Part shown: positions 9,521 through 17,762 of the stretch, one piece after another
How the letters are laid out: the number at the start of each line of letters is the position of its first letter
How positions within the stretch are numbered: position 1 is the first letter of the stretch
Assembly (NCBI RefSeq): GCF_051172195.1
Contig: NZ_JBPJAQ010000005.1
Coordinates: 124,001-188,000 of the forward strand
Reading direction: 5' to 3'
DNA: 64,000 bases
Source of the DNA: Paludibaculum fermentans_A
Lineage (GTDB): Bacteria > Acidobacteriota > Terriglobia > Bryobacterales > Bryobacteraceae
Translations under genes and position numbers: made by a program
Notes under the pieces: model-generated
Told to the model about the DNA's origin: nothing
Seen by the model: only the letters and a program-made list of their open reading frames with translations
Databases searched by the model: none

Positions 9521-10450
9521 ATGGCGCTCGTGTCCGATCCAGCTCCTAAACGCACGTACTCCCGGGACGAGGTTTGCCGTCTGCTGGGCGTACAGGAGCG
9601 GGTCTTGGCCGATTGGGAGTCGCACGGATTTGTGCAACCGCTGGATCCGTATCAGTTTCAAGACCTTGTCGCATTGAAGACGCTGCGCCAGTTGCGCAGC
9701 AAGCGGCTGCGTCCGGAGCGCATCCGGCTGATCCTGGATTCGCTGCGGGAGAAGCTGGCGCACATCCGCGATCCGCTGAGCGAATTAAAAATCTTTACTG
9801 ATGGGAAGCGATTGTCGGTGCAGGTGGACGGACGCCGGATGGAGCCACTGACCGGGCAACTGCTGCTGGATTTCGACCAGGCTGAAATTCGCCGGCTTCT
9901 GCAATTCCCTGGCAACAGGGCGGAGCAGACGCTGGCGGACAACCTGGCCTCGAAGCAACGTGAGGCGGAGAAGTGGTTTGAAAAGGCGATCGACCTGGAG
10001 CAGACGGGGGGTCCGCCGGAGCACATCGTAGCGGCGTATCTTAAGGCGATTGAGTACAATCCGGAGGCTCCGGGTCCGCATGCGAACCTGGGTACGGTGT
10101 ATTTCCATTTGAAGAAGTGGCAGGAGGCGGAGCGGGAATACCGGGCGGCCATTGAGTTGCAGCCCCAGTACGCGCTGGCGCACTTCAATTTAGGCAATCT
10201 GCACGATGAGTTGAACCAGTGGCCGGCGGCGCTGGAGTGCTACAAAAAGGCGCTGGAGATTCAACCGGACTATGCCGACGCCCACTACAACATCGCGTTG
10301 CTGTACCAGGGTCGTGGGGACCTGTTGCAGGCTGTTCGCCACTGGCGCACCTATTTAAAGATTGACCCGGCCGGATACTGGGCCGGCATCGCCCGGCGCG
10401 AACTGACCCGTCTGAGGCAGGAAGCGGTTGTGGGCGGCGTGCAGGCCTGA
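9521..10450 (+). CDS. MerR-like DNA-binding domain fused to TPR repeats
   Basis: 309 residues. Residues about 10-80 resemble a MerR winged helix (YSRDEVCRLLGVQERVLADWESHGFV, then FQDLVALKTLRQLRSKRL). A linker with FTDGKRLSVQVDGRRMEPLTGQL follows, then at least four tetratricopeptide units from about residue 150, for example PGPHANLGTVYFHLKKWQEA and ALAHFNLGNLHDELNQW. The helix-turn-helix suggests a transcription regulator and the TPRs a protein-binding platform. MerR-TPR fusions are common in acidobacteria but their ligands are unknown. Either ATG 9521 or GTG 9530 could be the start; a TACAAT lies at 9517-9522, so initiation at 9530 from a leaderless message is possible. Confidence 0.75.
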   Translation: MALVSDPAPKRTYSRDEVCRLLGVQERVLADWESHGFVQPLDPYQFQDLVALKTLRQLRSKRLRPERIRLILDSLREKLAHIRDPLSELKIFTDGKRLSVQVDGRRMEPLTGQLLLDFDQAEIRRLLQFPGNRAEQTLADNLASKQREAEKWFEKAIDLEQTGGPPEHIVAAYLKAIEYNPEAPGPHANLGTVYFHLKKWQEAEREYRAAIELQPQYALAHFNLGNLHDELNQWPAALECYKKALEIQPDYADAHYNIALLYQGRGDLLQAVRHWRTYLKIDPAGYWAGIARRELTRLRQEAVVGGVQA

Positions 10451-10502
10451 GCCCAGGCCGGGAACCTTTTCAGACAAAGTCTACTGATATGATGGCAGCG
10501 CC

Positions 10503-11882
10503 ATGCCCGGCCCCATCCTACGGCCAGTCTCCGTCCCCACCCGACCCATCCAAGTGAACCTGGTTTACGTCTACCTGGCGTCGTTGGTAGCGGCTACGTC
10601 CGGGCTACTGTTCGGGTTCGACATCGCGGTAATCAATGGCGCGTTGTTATTCCTGAAGCAGCAGTTCGCGCTGTCCGAGCTGCAGACGGAATTTGCCGCA
10701 TCGAGCCTGCTGGTGGGGTGTGTATTCGGCGCGGCGTGCGGCGGGGGTTGGAGCGACCGGCTGGGCCGGAAGAAGGTACTGATCTTCTGTGCAGTGCTGT
10801 TCGCGTTTTCTTCGATTGGGGCAGCACTGCCGCGAAACCTGACCGAGTTCGTTGTGGCGCGGGTGGCGGGCGGAATCGCGATCGGGATGGCGTCGCTGCT
10901 GGCTCCTTTGTATATCGCGGAAGTGGCTCCAGCCCATATGCGCGGCCGGCTGGTTTCGCTGAACCAGATGGCGATTGTGACGGGGATCCTGCTGGCCTAC
11001 CTGGTGAACTGGTCGCTGTCTTCGATGGGTGCGGAGGCGTGGCGCTGGATGTTCGCGGTGGCGGCGATTCCCTCCCTGTTCTTCCTGTTGGCGTTGTTTT
11101 TCGTGCCGGAGAGCCCGCGGTGGCTGGTGGAGAAGGGCCGGGACGAGGAGGCTCACACCGTGCTGGCGAAGGTGAGTGGGCGGGCGCAGGCCGATATCGA
11201 ACTGGCGGCGATCCGGGAGGCGATCCAGGAAGAGAGCGGGACCCTGGCGGAGCTGTTTGCTCCGGGATACCGGCGGGCGCTGATTCTGGCGGTCGGGCTG
11301 GCGATTCTGCAGCAGTGGACGGGCGTGAACACGGTGTTGTTCTACGGATCGGTGATTCTAAAGGAGCAGGTGGGCGGGCATTCGCAGTCGGCGGCGATCG
11401 GGGCGAATGTGTTCATCGGGCTGGTGAATTGCCTGTCGACGATTGTGGCTCTGTGGCTGATCGACAAACTGGGCCGGCGGCCGCTGCTGATGTACTCGGC
11501 CGGGGGGATGGTGGTGGCCCATGCCGGGTTGGCGTTCGCGTTCCTGCAGAGTCCGCCGAACGCCATGCTGGTGATGGGGTTGATGATCCTGTGCACGGCT
11601 TCGTTTGCGGTGGGCCTGGGACCGGGGGTCTGGGTGGTGCTGAGTGAGATTTTCCCGACGCGGATCCGGGGCCGGGCGATGTCGATTGCAACGGTTGCGC
11701 TTTGGATCGCCTGCGTGATTCTCACCTTCACTTACCTGTCGATTGCTTCGGCGCTGGGACCGACGGGCGCGTTCCTGATCTATGGCGGCATGTGCATATT
11801 GACGATCTGGGTTGTGGCGAAGTTCACTCCGGAGACGAAGGGGCACACGTTGGAGGAGATTGAGAAGCTGTGGCGGCCGTGA
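10503..11882 (+). CDS. MFS sugar transporter (sugar-porter family, XylE/GalP-like)
   Basis: 459 residues with about twelve membrane segments. Family hallmarks are GLLFGFDIAVINGAL in helix 1, SDRLGRKKV between helices 2 and 3, PESPRWLVEKGR after helix 6, QQWTGVNTVLFYG in helix 7, DKLGRRPLL between helices 8 and 9, and PETKGHTLEEIE at the C-terminus. These fit proton-coupled or facilitated uptake of a monosaccharide such as xylose, galactose or glucose; the exact sugar cannot be read. It is apparently a single-gene unit, since the next 430 bases hold no gene. Confidence 0.92.
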   Translation: MPGPILRPVSVPTRPIQVNLVYVYLASLVAATSGLLFGFDIAVINGALLFLKQQFALSELQTEFAASSLLVGCVFGAACGGGWSDRLGRKKVLIFCAVLFAFSSIGAALPRNLTEFVVARVAGGIAIGMASLLAPLYIAEVAPAHMRGRLVSLNQMAIVTGILLAYLVNWSLSSMGAEAWRWMFAVAAIPSLFFLLALFFVPESPRWLVEKGRDEEAHTVLAKVSGRAQADIELAAIREAIQEESGTLAELFAPGYRRALILAVGLAILQQWTGVNTVLFYGSVILKEQVGGHSQSAAIGANVFIGLVNCLSTIVALWLIDKLGRRPLLMYSAGGMVVAHAGLAFAFLQSPPNAMLVMGLMILCTASFAVGLGPGVWVVLSEIFPTRIRGRAMSIATVALWIACVILTFTYLSIASALGPTGAFLIYGGMCILTIWVVAKFTPETKGHTLEEIEKLWRP

Positions 11883-12318
11883 TCCGGAAACGGCTTCGTT
11901 CCGTGAAGTAGTTGATGCATTCGGAAAGCTGACCGGGCTGGATTGGGTTGGTTTCGGCGGTTCGGTTTGGCGTTCTGCCGGCCAGGGGGGACTCCGTTGA
12001 AGATGCGACTGTGCGGGGGCCGGCTTACTGCCGTGCTCGGTTCGTAGCGCGGTGGGGACCCCTCCCTGACGGTCGGGGTTCGCAGCGGCTTCGTTCCCTT
12101 TGGCGGCTCGCAGGGCCGTGCGGGACTCCCTGACAGTCGCGGCTCCGTTTGCTCCTGTTGTCCAGGATGCGGGACTGGCGTTTCCGGAGTGGCGGGGTAC
12201 AGGTTTGATTGTCAAAGAGCTTGGCCGGCGGACGTTCCGGCTTTGGGTGCGACCTGTGGTGAAGTTCGCAGGCGGCTTCGTTTCGTGAGGGCGCGGCCAC
12301 CCTGCCTGGTTGTGGTGT
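11883..12318. other. Non-coding stretch with dispersed repeat modules
   Basis: 436 bases between the stop of the sugar transporter and the stop of the convergent STGP-family gene. I see no gene. Short open frames here translate to low-complexity, Arg/Pro-rich peptides. The stretch carries repeat modules described separately at 12039-12152. No clear hairpin-plus-T-run terminator was seen. Confidence 0.6.
12039..12152. repeat. Dispersed modular repeat, copy A
   Basis: Contains the 19-base module GGTTCGTAGCGCGGTGGGG (12039-12057), then a module beginning CTCCCTGACGGTCGGGGTTC (12062-12081), then a degenerate second copy beginning CTCCCTGACAGTCGCGGCTC (12126-12145) and running on with CGTTTGC. 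The same modules recur in the same orientation at 13648-13763. Module 1 is 18/19 identical between the two sites, and the 27 bases at 12126-12152 match 13708-13734 at 25 positions. They lie outside genes and behave like a multicopy intergenic element. Confidence 0.7.
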
Positions 12319-13026
12319 TTAGATGCTGGACACGTTGTGGAGCATGAGGGGCACTCCGTCCAGGACGGGGCTGTTGGGTTCATTTCGCGGAACGAGAACC
12401 GGTTGGAGATCGGCGATCGGATCCTGGTTGTCGGGGTGGTTCGTGTCGGTGCCGGTGGTGAGGTATTCGAGGGCTCTGCGGGGGCGGCCATACCCCTCAT
12501 AGAAGAAGAGTTCTTCGGTGTTCTTGGTCAGCCGGGTGACTTCGGCCAGGGGGACGTTTTCGCGGATGCCCTGGACGACGTCGGGATGCTGCTGGCCGAG
12601 GGCGGCGCGTTCGGTTTGGAGTTTGCTGATTTCCTTGATGGCGCGGTAGAGGCCGCGTTCGAGGTCGCGGCGGTAGCGGGCGTAGCGGTCGAGTTTGGCG
12701 GCGTGAGGGTCGGTTTCCGCCAATGGGTCCGTTTCGGCGAGGATGAGGGATTCGAAGTATTCGATGCGGCGGAGGTTCCAGGTGTGGGAGAGGATGCGGT
12801 GGAAGATCTCCTCTTCGAGGCAGCCAAACGGGCGGGTGTCGAGGCGCAAGGTGGCCTGGAGGGCATTGAATTCGGCGCGGTCCTCGGGTGTGATGTCGAG
12901 GTTGCGGGCGGTGAAGCCGTGGCTGCGGGCGTTCTGGGAGGCGCGGGCCTTGCCGACGGGGGACACGGGTCCGGTGGAATGTTTCGCGTTCGCCTGGTTG
13001 GCGGTGATCTGAGCTGCGGTCGCCAT
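12319..13026 (-). CDS. Hypothetical protein of the N-terminal STGP family
   Basis: 235 residues. The N-terminus (ITANQANAKHSTGPVSPVGK, then ASQNARSHGF) matches a pattern I recognise from a widespread, often multicopy family of unknown function in acidobacteria and related soil bacteria. The middle is helical and charged (LDRYARYRRDLERGLYRAI), also typical. The last 50 residues are Asp/Pro/Asn-rich. No catalytic motif or membrane segment is visible. The start is supported by AAGGAG nine bases upstream of the ATG. The gene is bracketed by direct copies of a dispersed repeat, which hints at mobility or amplification, but no transposase is present. Confidence 0.75.
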   Translation of the reverse strand: MATAAQITANQANAKHSTGPVSPVGKARASQNARSHGFTARNLDITPEDRAEFNALQATLRLDTRPFGCLEEEIFHRILSHTWNLRRIEYFESLILAETDPLAETDPHAAKLDRYARYRRDLERGLYRAIKEISKLQTERAALGQQHPDVVQGIRENVPLAEVTRLTKNTEELFFYEGYGRPRRALEYLTTGTDTNHPDNQDPIADLQPVLVPRNEPNSPVLDGVPLMLHNVSSI

Positions 13027-13054
13027 GATGTCAATCTCCTTGTAAATGAAAATG

Positions 13055-13072
13055 GCCGGCTTGGTGGCCGGC
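13055..13072 (-). promoter_or_regulatory. Leader hairpin before the STGP-family gene
   Basis: GCCGGC - six-base loop - GCCGGC, a perfect 6-bp stem about 29-46 bases upstream of the ATG at 13026. It lies between the ribosome-binding site and any promoter further upstream. It is not followed by a T-run on the coding strand, so it is more likely a leader structure or a repeat relic than a terminator. Confidence 0.35.
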
Positions 13073-13647
13073 GCGATTTCAGGATAAGGGGCGGGTCAAG
13101 GGGAAAGGGGTGGTTTTGGGAGGGTGGTGATGATAATAAAGGATAAAAAGATCTTGAAGTCCTGTGAATGAAAAGGGTTTAATGGGGGAAATGGGGGAGA
13201 AGTGGGTTGATCGGGTAAGTCCTGGTGGCGGGCCGGGCTGTCCGGAGCCGTCGGAAGAGGTTGCGGAGAGGCGGGTCCAGGCGCGCGTCCCTACGGTGTT
13301 TTGCTGCTGCTGATTGCCGAACATTCCGTATTCGCGGTGGGAGTTAGCGGAGATTCGGGCGATCCGGGCGGGCTGATGAGATCGTTTCGGGCAGGACGGC
13401 TGGAGATGGTTCGCGAAGGGGTGGACGACTGGAGCCTGGTCGACGTTCTTCTGAATGAGGAGCCGCGGTTGGGGATGGGCGCATACCCCACGGAGGAGGG
13501 CCTTGGGTTGGATCGACACTGTCGGATACTCCGGAGTCCCCTCGAATACGCCGGAGTTCCCTTTCCGACTGTTAGCTATGTGCTTGGAGTGTTTTGTTGC
13601 CTGTGTGCTTGGAATGTACCGCCGAGGCCCGCTCCTTCCCAGTCGCG

Positions 13648-13763
13648 GTTCGCAGCGCGGTGGGGGCTCTTGGGTGGGATGGCTGGGGATTTATGGCGTG
13701 CTATCCACTCCCTGACGGTCGTGGCTCCGTTTGCGGTCGTGGCTCCGTTTGCGGTCGCGGCTC
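13648..13763. repeat. Dispersed modular repeat, copy B, with an 18-base tandem
   Basis: GGTTCGCAGCGCGGTGGGG at 13648-13666 matches copy A at 12039 at 18 of 19 bases. The CTCCCTGACGGTCGTGGCTC module starts at 13708. Its tail GGTCGTGGCTCCGTTTGC occurs twice in exact tandem (13717-13734 and 13735-13752), followed by a partial third unit, GGTCGCGGCTC. Similar 'gtcgcgg' units continue to about 13795. Confidence 0.7.
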
Positions 13764-13831
13764 TCTTGGAGTCGCGGTCCGTGGGAGTCGCGGCTCAATT
13801 CGGTCGCGCCTTCGACTGAACCACCTAAGGG

Positions 13832-14560
13832 TTACTTGTTGGCGGAGAGGAGAGCATCCGTCCACTTTTCGAGGTCCTTGCTGAGGTCGCGGACCGTTTC
13901 GGGCGACTCGTACTTCTTGTAGAAGTAAGCGAAGAGCAGCTTCTGTTTCACACGCAGGATGGCCAGGGTCGTCGCCATGGTGACTGTCCGTTCGCCCTGC
14001 TTGAACGCCACCAACATGGCGAAGCCGGACACGTCGGTCTTTTTGAAGATGCCGCCTAACATTTCGGGGCGATTGATCTCGATTGATTTCGAGCCCAGGC
14101 TCTTCAGGCGCATGTTCATTTCATCGCCGAGATCGCCGACGATCTTCGCGTCGAGGTTGCCCATCGAGGACTCGACACCCTGCAGCACCTGGGTGAAGGT
14201 TTCGGGGGTGCATTCGACGTATTCCGCCTGACGAGGCACCTGCAGCATGGCGTAATGGCGCAGCCCGTCGCCGACTTTGCCGGTGGTCAATTCGGTGAGG
14301 GTTGCCTGGGGGACATAGGCGGACAAGAGGCGGTTGGTACTGGGGGTGAGCACCTCGAAGAGGGTCGTGCGGAGACGGTCGCCGACCTCTGGGAAGTTGC
14401 CGGGACCGGGCACGGCCAGTTCGACTCCACCGGCTTTCACGCGAGGGGTTTCGGTGGAACTGGCGGGAGTGCTCTTGGACAAGGCCTCGATTGCACTTTG
14501 GCCAAGGGCTGGGCGGTGGACCAACGCAACCCAAATCAACAGCAAGCCCAAGATTCGCAT
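13832..14560 (-). CDS. Exported protein of unknown function
   Basis: 242 residues from the ATG at 14560, chosen because it opens a signal peptide (MRILGLLLIWVALVHRPALGQ); the frame is open upstream to 14716. The mature part is a mixed alpha/beta soluble domain with no motif I recognise (GVELAVPGPGNFPEVGDRLR; GIFKKTDVSGFAMLVAFKQG). It ends in a Lys-rich helix, DLSKDLEKWTDALLSANK. A periplasmic or secreted location is likely. It is divergently arranged with the glycosyltransferase-like gene at 14706. Confidence 0.7.
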   Translation of the reverse strand: MRILGLLLIWVALVHRPALGQSAIEALSKSTPASSTETPRVKAGGVELAVPGPGNFPEVGDRLRTTLFEVLTPSTNRLLSAYVPQATLTELTTGKVGDGLRHYAMLQVPRQAEYVECTPETFTQVLQGVESSMGNLDAKIVGDLGDEMNMRLKSLGSKSIEINRPEMLGGIFKKTDVSGFAMLVAFKQGERTVTMATTLAILRVKQKLLFAYFYKKYESPETVRDLSKDLEKWTDALLSANK

Positions 14561-14705
14561 TGTGTCAGTGTACAAGGTGATCCAGGGGAATGCTGACGAG
14601 ATCGGCGGGCCGCAGGAAACGGGGTGCGGGTCCTGGCGTTTGCGCCGCCGCCGAAGCAGGCCCTCATTCTGGCGGCCTGGGCTATACTTATCGGCACTGG
14701 GCCCC

Positions 14706-15683
14706 ATGATGGACAACTTCGTTCCGAGATTTTCGTTAGAGGGACCGCTCAGCTTCGCGCATCATCGAAGCGGCTGGGGCTATGCCATGGAGGCGTTGAG
14801 CCCCCTGCTGACCACGAACGGAGTGCTGCTGGACAGTTTTGTGGAAGATACTTTCTGTTGGAACCTGTCCCGGCACAAGGACTCAGAATTTCTGCCCTAC
14901 CGTCGTCCGTGGACGGGCTTTGTGCACAATCCGCCGGGGATTCCGGAGTGGCACGAGACGACGTCGGCTCCGCAGTACATTCTGTCCCTGCCGGCGTGGC
15001 AGGACAGCCTGCCGCAATGCCGCGGGCTGTTCACCTTTTCCACCGCGATGCGGGATTGGCTGATGGCACGACTGAAGGTCCCGGTTGAGGCGTTGATCCA
15101 TCCTACCGAGTGTCCGTCGCGCGTATTCGACAGTGCGCGATTTTTCGCCCTGGAGCGGCCGAGGATTGTGCAGGTGGGCGCGTGGCTGCGGCGCATTCAT
15201 TCCATCGCCCGGCTGGATGTCACGCGGTTGAGGAAGTCGTGCCTGATTCCCCGGCAGGACGGCGCTGAGTATTTGCAGGCGCTGGTGCAGAAGGAACGGG
15301 CACACGAGCCGGGGGTTTACGACGCGGACTGGTCTACGGTCGAGGTGTTGCCCTACCACGATGCCGAGGCATTCGACGGCCTGCTGAGCGAGAGCGTGGT
15401 GTTCCTGGATCTGTACGACACGGTGGTGAACAATACGGTGGTTGAGTGCATCGTGCGGGGTACTCCGTTGGTGTGCAACCGCCTGCCGGCGCTGGTGGAG
15501 TTACTAGGCGAGGAGTATCCTCTGTTCTACTCGAACCTGGAGGAAGCCGCGAGGAAGGCGGAGGATTTCGAGTTGATCCGGGCCGCGGCCGAGCATCTGC
15601 AGACGATTCCGAAGGACCAGTTCACGGGGGCGTCGTTTGCGCGCTCAGTGGCGGACAGCGCGATCTATCGCAGCCTGGCCTAG
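14706..15683 (+). CDS. Glycosyltransferase-like protein (GT-B type C-terminus)
   Basis: 325 residues from ATG 14706 (a second ATG follows at once at 14709). The C-terminal half has VVFLDLYDTVVNNTVVECIVRGTPLVCNRLPALVELLGEEYP in pieces around residues 240-280. The order of a conserved Glu, then RGTPLV, then a loop with PALVE resembles the sugar-nucleotide site of GT4-type glycosyltransferases. The N-terminal half is less recognisable. A -10-like TATACT lies at 14683-14688. The donor and acceptor are unknown, and the family assignment rests on the C-terminal motif only. Confidence 0.55.
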   Translation: MMDNFVPRFSLEGPLSFAHHRSGWGYAMEALSPLLTTNGVLLDSFVEDTFCWNLSRHKDSEFLPYRRPWTGFVHNPPGIPEWHETTSAPQYILSLPAWQDSLPQCRGLFTFSTAMRDWLMARLKVPVEALIHPTECPSRVFDSARFFALERPRIVQVGAWLRRIHSIARLDVTRLRKSCLIPRQDGAEYLQALVQKERAHEPGVYDADWSTVEVLPYHDAEAFDGLLSESVVFLDLYDTVVNNTVVECIVRGTPLVCNRLPALVELLGEEYPLFYSNLEEAARKAEDFELIRAAAEHLQTIPKDQFTGASFARSVADSAIYRSLA

Positions 15684-15711
15684 AGCTCCGGGCTGCGTGT
15701 CGAGCAGTCAC

Positions 15712-16629
15712 CTAATTGGGCAGGAGAGTGGGAATGTATTGGCCGGCGGCGTCGCCCAGCATGTCACGGTGCATGCGCAGGGCCTCACCAAAGAAGGCTT
15801 CCCCTACACTACCGTCGAGGACGTGAGTGGCGAGGAGGTCGAGGGCCTTGGGTTCGTCCCAGAGGGCTTCGGCATAGACGACGCGGCCACCTTCCGCGGG
15901 CTCATGCAGCAGGCGCAGGAAGTACTGAGTAACGGTGAGATTCTCACGCGGCATATGAGGGCCGACGATCACCACGTGAAGCCGGCTGAATTCGTGCGGG
16001 CCGAGGTCGCGGCGCCAGGCCGACACGAGAGCATGAATGGCATCCAATTGTGCGCGCGCGGCCTCACTGGAGTTTTCCAGGACGGGCTGGGCCATGGCAT
16101 GAGTGAAGGCAAGCAGGTGGGCGCGCTGGAACGTATGGCTGGCGGCAACCTCATCCAGAAATGATAGAGACGCGGCCAGGATCTTCTTCTGACGGGCGAG
16201 TGTTGCGGCGGAGAGGACCAGGCTGTCGAGGCTGGCTTCGGCTGGTGGGATGAGTGCGCGCAAGGCCGCGAGAGACTTGAGGCGAGCATCGTCGATGGCT
16301 CCGTCGCCCGGGGTGAGGGTGACATAGATGGCGAGAGGGATGTGGGCGATGGACTTAACGGGGTCATAGATGGGAACGGCGGTGTTTGCCTCGACACGCC
16401 GGCCGTCGCGAAGCAAAGAGAAATTGTCGCCGTTGACTAGAATTGTTGGACCCGCGTTGGAGAGAATGCGGACTTTCGCCTCGGAGTAGGCAGCGCGAAA
16501 CGCGTTGTTGAGGGCGGTGAGGGCTGGCGGTTGCGCCGGACCGGCGGGCCTGGCCATTGTTTGGGAGAAGATGCCCGTGGCGGAGAGCAGGCAGACGAGG
16601 GCGGCCCGGATGGCGATTCGCAGAGGCAT
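15712..16629 (-). CDS. Exported protein of unknown function
   Basis: 305 residues with a signal peptide (MPLRIAIRAALVCLLSATGIFSQ). The mature part has a short beta-rich region with NAGPTILVNGDNFSLLRDG and YDPVKSIAHIPLAIYV. It is followed by a mainly helical half with HTFQRAHLLAF and a DLGPHEFSRLHVVIVGPHMP strand. No catalytic motif was recognised. It converges on the glycosyltransferase-like gene and diverges from the GNAT gene, so it is probably transcribed alone. Confidence 0.7.
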   Translation of the reverse strand: MPLRIAIRAALVCLLSATGIFSQTMARPAGPAQPPALTALNNAFRAAYSEAKVRILSNAGPTILVNGDNFSLLRDGRRVEANTAVPIYDPVKSIAHIPLAIYVTLTPGDGAIDDARLKSLAALRALIPPAEASLDSLVLSAATLARQKKILAASLSFLDEVAASHTFQRAHLLAFTHAMAQPVLENSSEAARAQLDAIHALVSAWRRDLGPHEFSRLHVVIVGPHMPRENLTVTQYFLRLLHEPAEGGRVVYAEALWDEPKALDLLATHVLDGSVGEAFFGEALRMHRDMLGDAAGQYIPTLLPN

Positions 16630-16704
16630 GGTTGATTATGGACCATAACGTCTGGATTTAGATTCCGAGTCGTTCGCAAGATGGGGCGATTGTTAAAATA
16701 TGGC

Positions 16705-17262
16705 ATGCAAGCCTCACCGCGCCTGGAGACGCGGCGTTTGGAACTGCGCCCTTTGGAGCTGGCGGATGCCGGGCCAGTGCAGGTGTTATTCCCGCACTGG
16801 GCGATTGTCCGCCATCTGGCAAACGTTGTGCCCTGGCCGTACCCCGCCGACGGAGCCTTGAGTTACTACCGCGATCACGCACTGCCGGCCATCGAGCGGG
16901 GCGAGGAGTGGCATTGGACCTTGCGGCTGAAAACGGAGCCCGAGCAACTTATCGGGTGCATCTGTCTCATGCGCGGCGAGAACAACAATCGGGGGTTCTG
17001 GCTGGGCCTGCCGTGGCAGGGACAGGGTCTGATGACGGAGGCTGTCGAGGCAGTGACGGACTACTGGTTCGGCGAACTGGGGTTCCCGGTACTGCGGGCG
17101 CCGAAGGCGATAGAGAATGCGGCCTCGCGAAGGATTTCGGAGAAGAGCGGGATGCGGGTGGTTGCCGTGGAGGAACGGGATTTCGTCAGTGGGCGGCTGC
17201 CGAGTGAGATCTGGGAGATCCGGGCGGAGGAGTGGTGTGCGCGGCGGACACGGGGCGGGTAG
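16705..17262 (+). CDS. GNAT N-acetyltransferase, RimJ/RimL type
   Basis: 185 residues from ATG 16705 (ATG 16681 in the same frame is possible). The N-terminal ETRRLELRPLELADAGPVQ is the typical first strand and helix of RimJ/RimL-like acetyltransferases. The middle has GFWLGLPWQGQGLMTEAV, the acetyl-CoA pyrophosphate loop (Q/R-x-x-G-x-G/A). The end has ENAASRRISEKSGM, the usual Asn-containing helix. It should transfer acetyl from acetyl-CoA to an amine, either a protein N-terminus or a small molecule; the substrate is unknown. A DUF6429 gene follows 38 bases downstream. Confidence 0.88.
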   Translation: MQASPRLETRRLELRPLELADAGPVQVLFPHWAIVRHLANVVPWPYPADGALSYYRDHALPAIERGEEWHWTLRLKTEPEQLIGCICLMRGENNNRGFWLGLPWQGQGLMTEAVEAVTDYWFGELGFPVLRAPKAIENAASRRISEKSGMRVVAVEERDFVSGRLPSEIWEIRAEEWCARRTRGG

Positions 17263-17300
17263 CCGGAATGGTCCGGATCGCGAAGGAGGGCGAGTAACCG

Positions 17301-17552
17301 ATGGAGTACGACCAGGAGAAAGTTGACGAGGCTGTGCTGGCGTTGTTGTACCTGACCATTTGCGAGTTGGATGAGGGGGAGGCCAGAGCGTGGAAGTCGC
17401 ACGACTGGGCGGCCCTGGACCGGCTGCACGCCAAGGGGTACATCTCGGACCCAAAGAGCAAGGCCAAATCGGTGGTCTTGAGTCCGGAGGGCTTGCAGCG
17501 GGCGCGCGTGCTCTTCGAGCGGCATTTCGGGAAAGCCCCGCGGCCGAAATAG
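17301..17552 (+). CDS. DUF6429 family protein
   Basis: 83 residues. DEAVLALLYLTICELDEGE, then KSHDWAALDRLHAKGYISDP, then SVVLSPEGLQRARVLFERHF, which match the small DUF6429 family as I know it. It is helical, probably cytoplasmic, and of unknown function. A GGAGGG about 14 bases before the ATG supports translation. It may share a transcript with the GNAT gene. Confidence 0.75.
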   Translation: MEYDQEKVDEAVLALLYLTICELDEGEARAWKSHDWAALDRLHAKGYISDPKSKAKSVVLSPEGLQRARVLFERHFGKAPRPK

Positions 17553-17720
17553 GCTGCGCGAGGTTCCGCACGTGGGTTGGGGGCGCAGACGAGCTACCGG
17601 GGATCGAGTCTGCTCGCGGCGGGATGGAAGATGGCGACCCGCCATGTCGGAGGAAACGGCGGTTATTTGGCCTGCTTGGGAGAGCCAAGCGCTGAGATGC
17701 GCTGGTGGAAAGAATGTTGC

Positions 17721-17749
17721 TTGACATCCCAGCGCAAGCTCATTATTAT
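17721..17749 (+). promoter_or_regulatory. Sigma70-type promoter of the padR-ADOP operon
   Basis: TTGACA at 17721-17726, a 17-base spacer, TATTAT at 17744-17749. This is a perfect -35 and a 5/6 -10. The start of transcription should fall near 17756-17757, only about six bases before the padR ATG at 17763, and no ribosome-binding site is seen. The message would therefore be nearly leaderless. Confidence 0.7.
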
Positions 17750-17762
17750 CCATCGATAGACG

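Larger units (their letters stand above)
13027..13831. other. Gene-free interval upstream of the STGP-family gene
   Basis: About 800 bases with no convincing gene. It holds a GCCGGC hairpin at 13055-13072 in the leader of the STGP-family gene, an AT-richer patch around 13120-13150, and repeat copy B at 13648-13763. Open frames on both strands are low-complexity and lack ribosome-binding sites. Confidence 0.55.

Noticed and set aside
12310..13146. 278-codon plus-strand frame opposite the STGP-family gene
   Set aside because: Gly/Val/Glu-rich shadow; the minus-strand gene has a ribosome-binding site and a recognised N-terminus.
13079..13519. 146-codon minus-strand frame upstream of the STGP-family gene
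   Set aside because: Ser/Pro/His-rich, no ribosome-binding site, ends in low-complexity sequence.
13717..13763. CRISPR-like tandem repeats
   Set aside because: Two exact units of 18 bases directly adjacent with no spacers and no cas genes.
13301..13884. Open frames reading through the tandem GGTCGTGGCTCC repeat
   Set aside because: They translate the repeat itself into Val/Ala/Pro or Gly/Arg/Ser units; no start signal or domain.
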